From Tribonema minus (lineage: Eukaryota > Sar > Xanthophyceae > Tribonematales > Tribonemataceae): DNA of 64,000 bases. The notes beneath the pieces are model-generated. The model did not search any database. It was not told where the DNA came from and was given only the letters and a program-made list of their open reading frames with translations. Positions 14,641 to 27,369 of this stretch are shown here, piece after piece. The translations under genes were made by a program, and so were the position numbers. The stretch spans positions 186,001 through 250,000 of the forward strand of contig JAFCMP010000058.1 in NCBI GenBank assembly GCA_017506865.1, written 5' to 3'. Within the stretch, counting starts at the first letter, position 1, and each line of letters starts with the position of its first letter.

Positions 14641-17600
14641 CGCGGGCTCGTGCAGAGGGTCCAAGACAACCATGGGGATCAGCTGCCCAAAGGCTTGGAA
14701 CACCTCGGCCTCAATCCATGGGCGCGTGAACCACTGCGCCGCGAGCAGCCCCGGCAGTATGGTCGCGACGGTCAGCAGGGGGCGGCACCACGGGTGCTCC
14801 TGCGTGGGACAAAAAAGCGGTGCGGTGCAGCGGGTCATGCATTGTCGCAGCAACGTGGGGGAGCAGGAGCGCATGCAGCCGTGCATGACGATAAGCACTG
14901 ACGCTTGCTTGCGGCGCCGCCATTACGAGGTGCCACCGACTCCGCGTTGAAGCAAGCGCGGCTGTGTCATGGGGATTTTCCGCATCCACGGTATAATCTG
15001 AGCACTTCCATGGCAAAGGTACCGAAATGCTGTGTTCTTGACGCTCCCACTACGTGAGAAGGCCCCAAAAGCTCTTCCAAACGTAGTGATGTTGATGACC
15101 TGAGTAGGCTGTCCCCCGCCTGTAGCTGATGCTCATGCACACATTGAGGTACTGATACGGTATGTATGTCCTTGTTGCAGCGCTCACCTTAACGAGGCGC
15201 TCCGCGTCCGGCCACGGCGCGCAGCACAGCGCGAACATGAGCGCAAAGAACCACAGCACCTCGCCGAAGCGGTACACGCCGCGCGGCGCGCCGTAGAACA
15301 TCATGTTCCACTTGAACTCGTGGAACAGGCCGCTCACGCAGAAGGCCGCGGCCGCGCCCGCCATGGCCTGGTGGTGATGAGCAGCGCGTATGGCAGGTAC
15401 GTATGAGTTGATGTGTGCTTACTTCAGAATACTTCATGTTTGACGCAGGACGCTAAAGTAGGGATTGAAACTTGTCGCGTGCTTGCGCGCGCTGCCGCAT
15501 CAGCAACAGCGCCACACGCACGATGGACTTGCAAGGCGACCAGCGAAGCGCACAGCGCGACAGCGTAACGACAATATCTCACTCAAAGTCGTGGCGGCCG
15601 CCGCCCACAACTTCAACTTCAACACCTGCGCGCCCCGGGGGCCCTGCGTGTGGACTCACCCCATACCGCTTCGACACCGGGCGGCTGTACGTGCGCTTGA
15701 GTATGCCGTGGATGAGCAGGTTCCAGCGGCGGCCCCAGAACTCGCGCGGGCTCAGCGAGAGCAGCAGCGGGTTGCGCATGACGTCGACGGGGCGGTAGCC
15801 GACCGCGCACATGGCGGCGCTCATGAGCTGCGCGCGCGCGGACGTACGTTTGCGCAGAGAGAGACGGTTGAGCGGTGTGACGGTGACGCGGATCTGCCAA
15901 GGGTGACGGGCCGGTGCGGCGGTGGTACTTTGCGGTAGCCGACCGCGCACGTGGCGCAGCGCTCATGAGCTGCGCGCGCGCGGACGTACGTGGCGCAGAG
16001 AAAGGGGGTTGAGCGATGCGGCAGCGGCGATGGCGGCGGCGCCGAGCGTGACTGCGGGTGGTGATCGGTTGCGGACTGGGCGAGGAGCGATGCAGATTGC
16101 GCACAGCAGCCCGGGGGGCTGAGTCGTTGAGCACTGTCGCCCAAGTGCGCTGCGCTCATGGCAGCGCTCATCATGAGCTGCGCGCACGGGCTCGTTAGCG
16201 CAGGAAACGGGGGTTGAGCGGTGTGACGGAGGAGCGAATTTGCAAAGGATCGTGGGTTGGTGCGGCAATGGTACTTCGTACGGCAACGGCAGAACAACGC
16301 AGCATCCTACGCTGCGCCTCAGCGGAGAGGACACGGCAGGCCGGGGGGTTGAGTTGCTGAGCTCTGCCGCGTAATGGCGCTGTACGCATGGCGGCGCTCA
16401 TCATAAGCTGCACACGCAGAAACGTCAGTGCAAAGAAAGGGTTGAGCGCTGTGACGGAGGAGCGGCCGCGGCTGCGCGGAGCCATCACAGGTCAGCGCGG
16501 ACATCATGCTTTGATGTATAGCACGGCAGTGCTGTGGGCGAGAGGTAACGCTTAAAAGAGGATACTGGGTGGCTGGGCGACGAGTCCTGTTGACCGCTGC
16601 CTTGCACGTTGCACCGCGCAAAGTTGGCAGCGCTCAGCGCCTGCGAGCAGCGCGGAGCGTGCAACGGCGGCGCGCGCAGCACTTGCAATGCACGCGCACC
16701 TTGCCACATCTGCCAGTGCTCTCAGCCGCTATGTACAGAGATCAGCAACACGCAAGCGCGCCATCGACCGCCGGCCGGCTACTGACGCATCACCGCCCTC
16801 TACCGTGCAGCGTTGTCGTTTGCAAGGCACTCAGTGGCATGCAGCAGGACGAGAACGCAGCAGGACCACTGTCGCGCATCACCATCCGCATTGCTGCGCG
16901 GCGCTGCCTGCTGACTGCCGGTTAAGCGCATGTGTACTCACTTTTTCAACCGCTCTCTCACATCGACCGACGGCCGACGACTGCCGCATCACTGCCATCT
17001 ACCCTGCAGTGTTTGCTGTTTTGCTGCGAATACCAACTTTTTCTCTACCGAGACCTCACGTTTGCGAGGGTTCCCAGGAGCACGCAGATGATGGCCGCGT
17101 GCAGCGCGTTGTTGCCCATGCGCAGCGCGAGGCAGCGCCAGAAGCCGCCGCCGCACGCGCCGTCGAACGTCGCGCCGAACGGCATGAGGGGGAGGGGGCC
17201 GCTCAGTCCCAGCGTCATGAGCCCCGAGAACAGCGCCGCTGCGAAGATGTGGCAAGCATGCACACATACATGCGGGTTGCTGAGCATGCGTTATGGGGGG
17301 GGGGGCAAGGGTGATTTCATTGCTTGCGTATGCATTCTTTCTGTGCCCGAATAATGGCGCCGCTGCGACAGGGAGCAGCCGGCACCGTAGATATGCGCAC
17401 ACGCGCTGTGTTGAGCATCACCACATGAGGGGGGGGGCTCAGCCCAGGGGGGGGCTCAGCCCAGCGACATCATGGCCTCGAGAACAGCGCCGCTGCGACA
17501 GGAGCTGAACGGTAAAGGTATGCGCGCATGCGCTGTGCTGAGCATCACTGCACAAGGGGAGGGGCCCTGAGATCGAAAGCAGCTGCCATGCATCACCGAC

Positions 17601-19986
17601 TCCGCATTGCAGACTGCGCCATTGGCCGCGCACGACTTTGAAGTGAAAGCAGCAGTTGCCGCATTTGCTGTACTGCCAATGAACTTCAAAGTGCAGACCA
17701 CTCATGCGTGGCATGCCATGGAAAAACTGCAATCGGTGATACGTTGCAGCGCTCACCTTTGCACAGCATGAGCCCAACGTGCTGCAGCAGCTGGCCGGGC
17801 AGCGGCTTGCACGGGCGGCCGTTCTCATAGATAGGCTCAATGACGGCGCCAAAGTACACCTGCAAAGCAGATGGCGTACCGTCAACCATTGCTGTGCAAA
17901 ATACAAGAGGTACTGAGCGACGTGCACAAACACCGGTGATCACAGCAGCCACGCGCCCCGCCCATACCCCCCCACCCCCCCGTCCCTCCCATGGTCCCAT
18001 AGCACCGCTGTGGTCGCCCCGGACAGTCATGCGCGCGGTGGCATACGGCGACAGCAGCCGGCGCCCGCTGCTGCATGTGACGCAACGCTCAGCGCCGTGG
18101 TACATAGCAACGCAGCAGCGCGCGCAGCTGGTCTCCTCGCGTGAAGTCCCGGTGCACAATCTTTGCGGATGGTGCCTCGCCGTACCGCCGTCAAGCAGCA
18201 CCGGCGCGTGCGGTACGCTTTCGAGGGTTCTGCGCAGAACGCTGTGCAGCAGCGCTCAGCTCACTCCGCCGCGCTCCAGGTGAGCGAAGTTGGTGCTACG
18301 ATCTGTGTCCGTCAACGCACTCCTAAACACGCTGTCCGCGACTGCACGACCAATGTAACGTTATAGCAGTACTTGCTCGCATGTCAGTTCCACACTTAGC
18401 CAGCGACTGTCCTGTGGGCACGACACGGGCCGGGCCGCAGGGCGAGCAAGGGCTCTGCCATGCGTGATCTGCGCACAGGTGTGGGTGTGCAACGCTGTGA
18501 GTGCATCACAAGCCTACTACCCCGATGTTCTCAACAGAGGCCCCCTTACTGGATCGCAAGCAAATCTAGAGGCAGCGGGCCATTGGGCTGCGGGCTTCTG
18601 ACACCGGTTGCCCGAAAGCGACGGAAAACTTGCTCATGCAGTGACGCGTTTGCCATCCAAGCAATTAAGAGGCGCAAAGGCTTTGTGCGGAGTCTTACAC
18701 ATACGGGAAGGCACACGTCGTCCACGCAGGGGTACGTATGCATGCTTTAGACTCACCAGCCAGTTGCTCAGGGTATCCAGAACTCCCGGCGGCGTCGTGC
18801 CGAAGATAGCCTCTATCTGCACCGCAACGCACCCAAGTATGTGCACAAGTCGCTCAGCGCACTCCTGCATGGGGCACTGTCACCGCAGGGGCGGCTGCCT
18901 AGTTGCAGAGGCCTTTGACTTGGCCATTGAGTCAGTTAATGCATGCTGCTTAAGTTCTCGAGTGCATTTGTCACCTGTGAATGCTATAGAACCTGAGACA
19001 ATTGTCCCGCAGCACGCCCATTGCCTGTCTGTCATGCTTGACTAGCCGGCAACTGCGGTAACCTGACAGGCAACTTTCCAACGTTTGTCAAACGTCCACA
19101 TGCCACTTTAACAACTCCAGTGCCACTTGCCAAGCTGTACTGGATCACGAGGTGTATCATGAAGACAAATACACTCTCAGCCAGCATGTGAGTCTGTAGC
19201 TGACGAGCATTGCACTTGGAGACAGTCATGCATCAGACACAAGCAACTGCGGTAGCCACTCGCGCCAGACGGTCATGCGGTAAACACGAGCAGCTGTGGC
19301 AGCTACGTGCGCTTTCAAACAGTAATTTAATGTGTGTTTTGAAATATACAGTGCACGTGAGTGATTCGCAAGGGACAACATGTGTTCCCTTTGCCTCCCT
19401 GTTCGTCGACAAACAACAACATCAGTACACAGTTCAGCGACACAGGGCTAGGACAGTATACGTTTGAAGACGGCTGAACGTTACAAACGTCAGGTATCGC
19501 GCTTAGATGTGCTGTAATTCTTAAGCTTTGACATTGAGTTGCACATGCGCGCGTCTGCTGCTGTCCCTCCACCGTCATGGCACGGGTACTGAGTCATGCA
19601 CACCGTCATAGGCGGCCGCCACCATGCAATCGCAGGAGATGCCCTGGCAACAGCGACTCATGAGGAGCGCATCGCCAATCGCGTTGCTCATTTGATAGGC
19701 TTTACAGACTTGCCTGCTTGAACATGGCGAGAATGCTGAACACCGCCAGCACCAACCGCAGCACGTAATTGGTGATCCCCCCGAAGACCAGAAACAGGAA
19801 AGGCGCTGCCACTCCGCACGCCCACAGCAGCCACAAAGTGACCTCCCGCGCCAGGCTCCCCGGTCTCATGCGCTTCAACGTATAGAACGTCAGCGTGCCG
19901 AGAGTCAGTAGGTACCCAGTGAGGACCACCAAGAACTGAATGAACATGAACCAGCACTCTCGGCTGGCCAGCAGGACCTTCACCAT
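14629..19986 (-). CDS. MBOAT acyltransferase, wax synthase-like (MBOAT_2)
   Basis: Exons 19986-19714, 18816-18757, 17859-17757, 17238-17060, 15827-15660, 15367-15188 and 14799-14629 join in phase to about 377 residues. This polytopic ER family transfers acyl groups from acyl-CoA to long-chain alcohols or other acceptors (wax esters, neutral lipids). Hydrophobic segments run throughout. SPREFWGRRWN (about 230-240) is the wax-synthase FW.RRWN signature, and FCVSGLFHEF places the putative catalytic His at about 277. Length fits plant wax synthases (about 340-380). The start is the first in-frame ATG before a strongly hydrophobic segment; an upstream exon cannot be excluded. The first exon ends CAG|GCAAGT, a GC donor. 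The 20-codon second exon (IEAIFGTTPPGV...) is the least certain. Two introns carry echo arrays. The acyl acceptor cannot be read from sequence. Confidence 0.82.
15790..16440. repeat. Echo array upstream of MBOAT fifth exon
   Basis: On the minus strand the exon start CTCATGAGCGCCGCCATG with its acceptor (15827) is echoed near 15970, 16170 and 16395, together with adjacent intron text (GGTTGAGCG.TG.GACGG). Units are about 150-230 bp and increasingly decayed. Confidence 0.75.
17220..17560. repeat. Echo array upstream of MBOAT fourth exon
   Basis: The boundary text AACAGCGCCGCTGCGA (17229-17244, plus strand) recurs near 17350 and 17483, followed each time by ...TGAGCATCA or TGAGCATGCG. That is three units of about 125 bp including the true exon edge. 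Confidence 0.75.
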
Positions 19987-20703
19987 GTTTGTTGAAATGC
20001 AGTCAACAGCAGGCTGGTGAAGCACGTCGGCCTAAAATCACAGACAATTGTCTTTCCCAGACACCGGCACGACAGCTGTCCAGCAAAAGAGCAGGTTTGT
20101 GTGTTTCACTCCTTGTCTTCCCAGGCCCCGGCACGACAGCTGTCCAGCAAAAGAGCAGGTGTGTTCCCTCCGACAGAGTGCTTTACCGCGAACCAGCCGC
20201 CCTATTACTGCGCAGCGCTCGCAAAAAGTCGTCTCCGTGCCGACGTTTACGACTTAAGCGGCACCGCACACCGTTTGTCTACCTCACGGTGCCACTTCAA
20301 CTGTTGAAGTGAACTGTTGAGGTGACGAAGAAGTTGGCTTCAGCTCTTGATCAAATTTAAAACTTTTGTGCCCATCAGAGCTGTTGACCACATGCGTATT
20401 ATCCGCCCCCATGTGTCTTGCGTTCATTTATGTGTCTGCTGTCGATGAAATTATCATACAGCGTATAAGTGGCCTCCGTGAACATTGGCGTCATGTGTGA
20501 CAGAGAGCAGCAACAGATCCATGTAGCAGCAAAGTGAACTGAAGCACCAGCAAAGTGGTACAGGAAGCGGCAAGAAGCTGCAGGCGGTGTTCACCTAGTG
20601 ATAGCCGATGCACCTTCGTATTGACCACTTGACATCCAGCACTGTCGAACCGCCCGACTGCAATCATACACTCGTCTCCCTCTGGCACTGCTTTTGCTGA
20701 TGA
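19987..20703. other. Intergenic spacer with 65-bp duplication
   Basis: Lies between the LRR stop and the MBOAT start. CCGGCACGACAGCTGTCCAG followed by CAAAAGAGCAGGT occurs at about 20063 and 20129. No gene seen; it must include the MBOAT promoter. Confidence 0.7.
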
Positions 20704-21903
20704 TTACCACCTAAATATGCGCTCTGGCCCATCTGGCAGCGGATGCTCGTAAAATTCAAGATCGAGACCGAGTGTCTGCAACCCTGGCGGCAGTAGTGCT
20801 GCAAGCTCAGGATGCCGGTAGCCCCGACCCAAATACAAGCGCTGCAAACCCTCCGGCAGTGCGCCGAGCGGACCTCCAAACCTGCATAGTGGGTGGAACT
20901 TGAGCACGCGGAGCGTCGGCGGCAGCGCTCCCACGCTCGCGTCAAATGACACGCAGTCCAACTCCAGCTCCTGGAGTGCGGCAGGGAGCGGTCCCAGCGA
21001 GCGCCGCCCCCAGTTGGGGCACGACAGCGTCACGTGCTTGAGTGACGCGGGCAGCGGCGGCAGCGCGACGAGGTGTTTGTGCACAGCGCCGGCGGCGACG
21101 CGCATTTGCCGCAGCGCGGGCGGCAGCGCCGCGGGGAGCGCGCGCAGCTTGCCCCTTGTGGCGATGCTCAGCGTCTCCAGCGCCGCCGGCAGCGCGTACG
21201 AGGAGAAGTCGGTGAGGCACGGCACGTCGCGCGCGTCGGCGTTCGCGCCCGTGACTTCCAGGGCTAGGTGGAGGAGGGTCGGCGGCAGCGCGTACCTGCA
21301 CGCCGCGTCTCTGATGGTGAGCGCCGTCAAGCTCGGCGGCCACGCGGGCGCCTGCGGCCGCTGCAGCGAGCCATCGTCTAACTTCTCCTCCGTAAGGCTA
21401 ACGTCACCGTCTAGCGTCAGTGAGGTGACGGACGGCGGCAGCGCCGCCAGCGCCGCATCGAAGGGGGGATCGTGGTGCACGCGATGCAGGGTCACGCTGG
21501 TCAGCCGCGCGAGCAGTGCGCTCTGCCGCACGTCACCGGCGAAGCCCCCCGACAGAGTCAGTTGCTCGAGCTGATCAGGGAAGGCGAGGACATGAGCTCT
21601 GAAACTTCCGCACAGTTTCAGCCGGACGACGTTAGGCCTCGTCAGCAGGCCAGTGACAGTCCGTGGATGTGGTCTGAGTGGATTGCAGGTATCAATGCAA
21701 ACAGCAATGGCAGGTTGCACGTCCTGCCGGCAGCGCTTGTTGAGGCAGTAAGCCGTTTTGGGGAGGCGGCCGATGCGCGCGATGATCTGCAACACCTGGA
21801 CTGGGTCCGCATGCTGGCGAGGGGTCTCTCTGAGCCGTTTGACGGTGGAAGCGGCGGATGCATCTGTATCCCTGGTACTGCTTCGCAGAGCACCTGCCTC
21901 CAT
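20704..21903 (-). CDS. Intronless FNIP/LRR-like repeat protein
   Basis: A single uninterrupted frame of 399 residues from the ATG at 21903. From about residue 95 it is built of roughly 22-26-residue repeats of the form LPPSLxxLTLxxxxx or LPAALxxLELxxxx. These match the FNIP/LRR type common in protists and giant-virus-rich lineages; solenoids of this kind usually bind proteins. The N-terminal 90 residues lack repeats and may be an F-box-like or linker region, but no F-box motif is clear. No signal peptide or membrane segment. Being intronless beside intron-dense genes could mean retrogene or later expansion of a single-exon family. The upstream GTG-initiated extension of the frame was not used because the ATG is in good position. 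Partner unknown. Confidence 0.75.
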   Translation of the reverse strand: MEAGALRSSTRDTDASAASTVKRLRETPRQHADPVQVLQIIARIGRLPKTAYCLNKRCRQDVQPAIAVCIDTCNPLRPHPRTVTGLLTRPNVVRLKLCGSFRAHVLAFPDQLEQLTLSGGFAGDVRQSALLARLTSVTLHRVHHDPPFDAALAALPPSVTSLTLDGDVSLTEEKLDDGSLQRPQAPAWPPSLTALTIRDAACRYALPPTLLHLALEVTGANADARDVPCLTDFSSYALPAALETLSIATRGKLRALPAALPPALRQMRVAAGAVHKHLVALPPLPASLKHVTLSCPNWGRRSLGPLPAALQELELDCVSFDASVGALPPTLRVLKFHPLCRFGGPLGALPEGLQRLYLGRGYRHPELAALLPPGLQTLGLDLEFYEHPLPDGPERIFRW

Positions 21904-22832
21904 GTGAGAGAGCAAGCAGGGAACTCGAACGACCACTAGCGGCACTTCAACAACAACTTGAATTTCTTCAGTCTTACGGTGTGTACGTACGACGAGGTTC
22001 TCACTTTATACTACTGCAGCAGCCAGATTGCAGCAGCGGCCAGATTGGTCAGCGCATTACAGCGGGATTCAACCTGTCAGGCAGGCGGCCGCCATCTTCA
22101 TTCGAGTGTATCGATGAACCGAGGATTTTGTCCAAAAATATGGGCAGCATTGCGCATATAGCGCAGCGCAGCACGCAGCGATCAACTGCGCGACTCATGG
22201 GGGGCAGGCAATGCAGTGATTGTTTAGAAAAAGGCTAGCCCTGGGGCCGCTCGCATCGATGTTAATTGAGGTCCTGACACCACCTCCAAAACATAGCCTA
22301 AGGTTTTTGAGCGCTGCGAGTTCTGTGCTCGCGTACCCGCTGGTGCCGTTGCACCGCGTCAGCGTGCGTTGGGACGGCACTGCTGCAGCTTGAGCCCTGA
22401 GGTTGGGCCCAGGCGCTTGCGCAACCATTATCGCGGTGGCTGAAGCGCAGGGCGTGCCAGTGCAGCTGCCACTGTCCCTTAAGTGCCTGAGCTGTGGCAC
22501 AGAGGCAATCATCGCCAAAGGAGATGATGCCAAGCGGAGTTCAAGGCACCCATGTGCGGATTCAGTGAAAGCTTGGGGCGTGCGCATGGACCGTCTGAGC
22601 ACGAGTCTGCTGCATCAGCATCGACTCATAGCATGTAGACGATGCTGGACCATGCTTGGTGCATACATGTGGCAGCAACTTGAAGGCTGCCAGTGCGGGG
22701 TTGCTCTACAGCATCATGGCACGCTGCGACATGCCATCTGAGAGGGCAGAGCTGCTGCGGCGGTGGCAAAAGCGTCCAGTGCAAGCGGACGCTGCCCCAA
22801 GCACACAGCTGTTGTGTCAGCAACTGCCGCTA
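21904..22832. other. Intergenic spacer
   Basis: Lies between the DUF616 stop and the LRR start. No supported gene, repeat array or RNA seen; it should contain the LRR promoter. Confidence 0.6.
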
Positions 22833-25800
22833 TCAGGCCGGCTCCTCCTCCTGCTGCTCGTCCGCTGGCATCTGCTCTTGCGGTTCGTGCTGCGCGGCGT
22901 GCTTGGCGCGGTGGCGGTGCTTGTGGCCCTGGTAGCAGGGGCCGTAGGTTTTAAGGCGCGCGCCCTGCCGCAGCGCGTCGGGATACAGGATATCGCATAC
23001 CTGTAGAGCAGACGGCGCAGAACCAGTGTCATGATGAGCTCAAATGAGTACATAGTATTCTTGTCATGGGGGGGGGGCAGGGGAGAGCTCGTTTGCGGGC
23101 TATGCTCTCTTTGGATATTGAGCAAGGTATCCATGCAGACCGAGATGAATGACGCATTTCGAGCTGGAAGTAACAAACCCTGCAACTGCGCATTGACCGG
23201 GACGTGGCGCTGGGCTGTCGTTTTGGCAGCATTGCATTGGGTACAATGTCCAGCCATACTCTACATGCCAGTGGGCACAGCGGCGCTCGGCTGATCTACT
23301 TTTAAAAGTTTACTCCAGAGGCAATAATTACCTGAGGGTTTGACGATAAGGCACACCACAGAACAAGTTGTTGTGATGCGTTGCTACAAATGTGCTCTTT
23401 TATGTGGCCACCTGTTGCGTAGGCAGCATTCTGCTGCGCTGATCCATGCCCGTGCGCCACATGACGAAGGCCATGCTCAGCTGATCCTGTATGCTCCAGG
23501 TCTGTATCTCCCGCCACCACTCTGTCATGAAGGCCTGCATGGGGCGCCAAATGAGGCAATGCAGCTTTGAAGGCCAAGTTGAGTCACAATGCTTCTAAAT
23601 ATATGCAAGTGCAGAACTTCTTGCGAAGAGATCCCCCCTACTTGTGAAAGTTTGGTCATGCAGGGAAGACAGCAGTGGCAAAGGGCGGAGCTGGATGCCT
23701 CTCTGGCCCTCCACCAGACCCCTGCAAGCGCTCTGTGACAGCTGCTGCACGAAGCAGAGTCTGGCGTGACGCCATATGCTCCGGTGATACAGGCAACATG
23801 AATGGCTCTTGCTGCTGGCGGCCAGCGCGCACAGCGCGTGGCGGTGGCGCAGAGCACTGCTTTGGCCTCATTGTTGTGCTAACACACACTGCAAAGCATA
23901 CTGCAGCCAGTGAGACCATTCACTCAGGACCTGGTGAGCTGTGGTAGACACAAATGCCTCGGCATTTGTTGGATGCACTGACACAAGTCGGAGAAACCGG
24001 TCCCCTGAACCCCCGCGGAGCATCATGATCTGCCAGCTTACGCAGTCCGTGCAAGCTCTTCCATGCCAAGTTCGGGAACAGTTGCAGAATTCAAAGTCCG
24101 CATCTCCAGTCGATGGGAAGTCACACCTCTCCGAACGCTGAAGTGTCAACACTTGGTTGGAAATCTGGCTATGCAGGCAGGCAACCGTTGCCAGTGCACA
24201 GCAGCAGAGGAAAGTGGAAGAGCTGGGGTGCGTAAGGAGAGAGGTGATCATTACACCAAACCATGCAAACACAATTGCTTCCCCTTCGGTGGGGGCACAA
24301 ACTTCCTCAGAAAATGACAGAACCTTCCAGAACTTGCAAAGAAGCTTCCAAGATCAACCAAGTTTGAACCAGTGCTTCCAAGAGCAACCTGCGAAAGATC
24401 CTGCGCTCTTCCTGAACTACCGGTCATAACCCCATAACCCTACACTTGGGGTTAGGATTAGGGCTAGGGTCAGAGTTATGGTTAGGGGTAGGATTGGAAT
24501 ACAGTCGGGGTTAGGGTTCCGCTCAGGGCAGCCTTTCATTTCCATTGGTCAGCGCGCTCCTCCCGCACGGCTCAGCAGTGCAGACGCGCACAGCGCTGAG
24601 CTTTGGGGGCGTAAGTATGTCTGCGAGCCCGCTCACCTGCACTTGCGCATCCCAGGCATCGTAGATGAACATGCCGCCCATGCGGATGGGGGCGTCACCG
24701 GGGCACCCCATGTCGTGCATGTAGTGCTGAACCTGCGCGCGAGCGGCGACAGAGAGGCGTAAAAATAGGGCGGCGGCACCGCGTTCAGCATGGACATAGT
24801 ACGCAGAACGCGACAGCAGAACGCGGCAGGGTCCAGTACACTCAGCTGCAGGACCTCCTTGGAGACAATGGATAGCTGCTTTCTCAACCGGGTGAATATT
24901 GCTCAGAAATGGCAAGCGTACTTTGAAATGTGTACACTAGCCACATGCTGGGAGTGCAAAGTGGCAGTGTGTTGTGCTTTTTCTATTTGCAGCCACGTCT
25001 GTGTGCAGCCCAATGCCCACATCTGTGCTATCCTCTCTTGAGCACTGATACACGTACATACCTCCAATGAAGTCAAAGCATACATACTAAAGAGACACGG
25101 TGATGACACACAATGGTTTTCTTGAGAGAGCCAGGACGGAACGGAGCCCTTGCCTTTGATAGTGGCCTTTGATAAGCTGTGTCTCAATGCGCACTGATGC
25201 TGCATGGTAGGCTCGAGAGAACCTTGTGTTGTCGACGACCAACTTGTGGCTGTATTATACAATGCACTTTTTTGAACTGTGTCCTCGGTGCAGGTGCAGT
25301 ATCCGCAAAGGCAGCACTGGCAAAACGGACCCCCCCTCCTCTCTCTGGTCCCTCAAACCCGCCCCCTCAAAAAACTACATACATGGCAGCATAGTCGATA
25401 TCCACGAGTTCGCACCTGCGCTTCGACGCCGTCCTGCGCGTAGCGCTCCACGCGCATGGAGCTGTGGAGCTCGGACAGCAGCGTCGCGCGCTTAGGGTGG
25501 CGGAAGTTGACGATGCCGGGTGACGCTCCGCCGCGAATCATCTCCAGGACGACGCGGCGATACAGGTCTGGGTTGCCCGCAACGAAGCTGGCGTCGTGGT
25601 AGATAATGTAGCGGTACGCGCGCAGCTGCGGCACGCGCCACGCCATTACCTGCGCTGACAGCGAGGCGGGGGCGCTGTTAGCTGCGCCTTGGTTGGATGT
25701 TGTGGTGGACACCGGTACCTGATTGAATTTGCAATACGTGCTGTAGCGTTGCGCTTGTTGACTTTCTTGCGGAGCTGCGCGCTGTGGCATGAGCGAGTGC

Positions 25801-26640
25801 AGCATGTGTGAGCAGAGAGTGTGGTGGAGAAGTGCTGTTCTGCGGTTCTGCGCACACATGTGCATCTGCCGGACCAGCGGACGGAGACAGCACGCAGCGC
25901 ACAGCTCAGAGCTCTGTGTGATGCGGATGTGCATAATACTGCACATGTGGTGACTTGTGAGCCTTGGATCGCAAGAGACACTATGTACTAAGTAGTGTCG
26001 CAGGCAGTTGTCACGCTTTGAAAAGTTTATGGATTGCGAGTAACCGAGGTCCAGGCACGCATACGCTCAGAAGCCGTGCGCAGCACCTCGTCTTACGCAC
26101 CCAGTGACTCTGCCCACTGCAGTGGGCAGCATGTGTTGCGACGCGCGATGGCTACTGGTACACCGCAAGAGCCAGTGCGCACCCGTCTGAAATGATTACC
26201 TTGTAGAACTTGCTTGCCATCATGTCTTGCCCGCTTGCGCTCAAATTAGCATTAGACAGTGAGTTTCTAGCTCCCTCCAAATTGACATTTGCCAGGTCTG
26301 TATGATGACCACGTCGATCTACTGTGGTGTGGACCAGCGTCACGTTATCGCGGGTGAAGAAGAAGTAGTCGAGTCTGCCACTGGTGTCGGCCACATCTGG
26401 ATCTCTGGGGCGGTCATAGTCTCCGAATGAGGTCGTCACCACCGCTACACGTGGAGGCGACTTGCCTGACAGCAGCCGCTCCAGGCGCAGGGCATCGCGC
26501 TCGTCCGGCGACAACGGGCGCCAGCTAACTGAAGCCCAAGTCCACAACACCAATACGGTAAGTGCACTTAACAAAATCAGTCTACCAGCATTCTTGAGAG
26601 CATTGGTGGTCCTACATCCAAGGCCATGACCGCCCATCAT
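22833..26640 (-). CDS. DUF616 glycosyltransferase (TOD1/MUCI70-like)
   Basis: Exons 26640-26200, 25649-25416, 24732-24637, 23534-23412 and 23000-22833 join in phase to 353 residues. DUF616 proteins are Golgi type II membrane proteins; plant MUCI70 takes part in pectin/mucilage polysaccharide synthesis, and TOD1 is described as an alkaline ceramidase. Visible features: a single membrane anchor (about 21-40, LILLSALTVLVLWTW), then VAVVTTSFGDYD, SGRLDYFFFTRD, SKFYKVMAWRVPQL, YIIYHDASF (the family's IWIDAS-like acidic site), FRHPKRATLLSEL, and TEWWREIQTWSIQDQLSMAF, matching the family's WW...RDQLSF block. The C-terminus is acidic with QQEEEEP. Length is near the core-domain size, so this is a compact member. 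The start at 26640 is preceded by a 4-codon uORF. No echo arrays in its introns. Confidence 0.87.
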
Positions 26641-26654
26641 TACCGATTCGCCAT
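26640..26654 (-). promoter_or_regulatory. 4-codon uORF overlapping the DUF616 start
   Basis: Reading minus, ATG GCG AAT CGG TAA ends with its last A being the A of the main ATG (TAATG). A likely 3' splice site (TTTGCAG) lies just upstream at about 26665, so this is probably 5' UTR. Such stop-start overlaps allow termination-reinitiation. Confidence 0.45.
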
Positions 26655-27369
26655 CGAGGGGGCCTGCAAATTTGATCACACAAGGGAATGTCAACTTCCA
26701 ATTTGAACAAAGAGAAGTTGAAAGTTGTGCGCTTCAAAAAAGCTTCGTGTGGCTCTGTGCAGCTGCTGTCAGCAGGTGAGTCACAGTGGTGTTTGCGACC
26801 TCTTGTCAGTGACTAGCAGCGAGCGTCTCGGAGCTTGTGTTGCCAGCAACGGTTGGGAGTTCGCTGCCGGAATTCATTGGTGTCTCAACACTGGTCGCCA
26901 GGCTGTAGTGGCGTTCTTCTGCTGATTGCAAGGTCTTGGAAGGTGATGTCGCGCCTAGTCTCTGGCGCTATGCTGAGCGAGCTTTACTGCAGGCCAGTGG
27001 TACAGGTCATTGAGCGCGCCGGAATTGGTCCGTTTGACGAGCCACTTGGCCACATTGCACGGTGTGCCACTGCATTGAATGCTTTGAATTGCAATCACCC
27101 TGTGACGTGAAAACCTGAATAAACTTTGGCGCACCAGCAGCATTAAATCCCTTGCTGTCGCTGCAAGCACCCACGGATTCGCACCACCTTTAATCGTTCG
27201 GAGTGGGTATCGTTCAGGAACACGACAGAGCACAATCAATCACTCAAGTTAAACCCCCACCGCCCACCGGCGCCAACATCACTGCTTACTCTCAGTTGCT
27301 CTTTTGCCACTGTCTGCTGCCGTCCACAGTGCCAGAGCAGGGAGCAACAGCACCTAGCGCGGTTGCTGG
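26655..27369. promoter_or_regulatory. Divergent intergenic promoter region
   Basis: About 715 bp separate the DUF616 start (minus) from the helicase start (plus), so both promoters and 5' UTRs lie here. I see no TATA-like box I trust and no gene. Confidence 0.5.

Noticed and set aside
16688-17354. 208-residue and overlapping plus-strand frames
   Set aside because: Antisense to the MBOAT exon 17060-17238 and intron repeats.
24420-24530. True telomere or chromosome end
   Set aside because: The TTAGGG-like units are degenerate and coding exons of the same gene lie on both sides.
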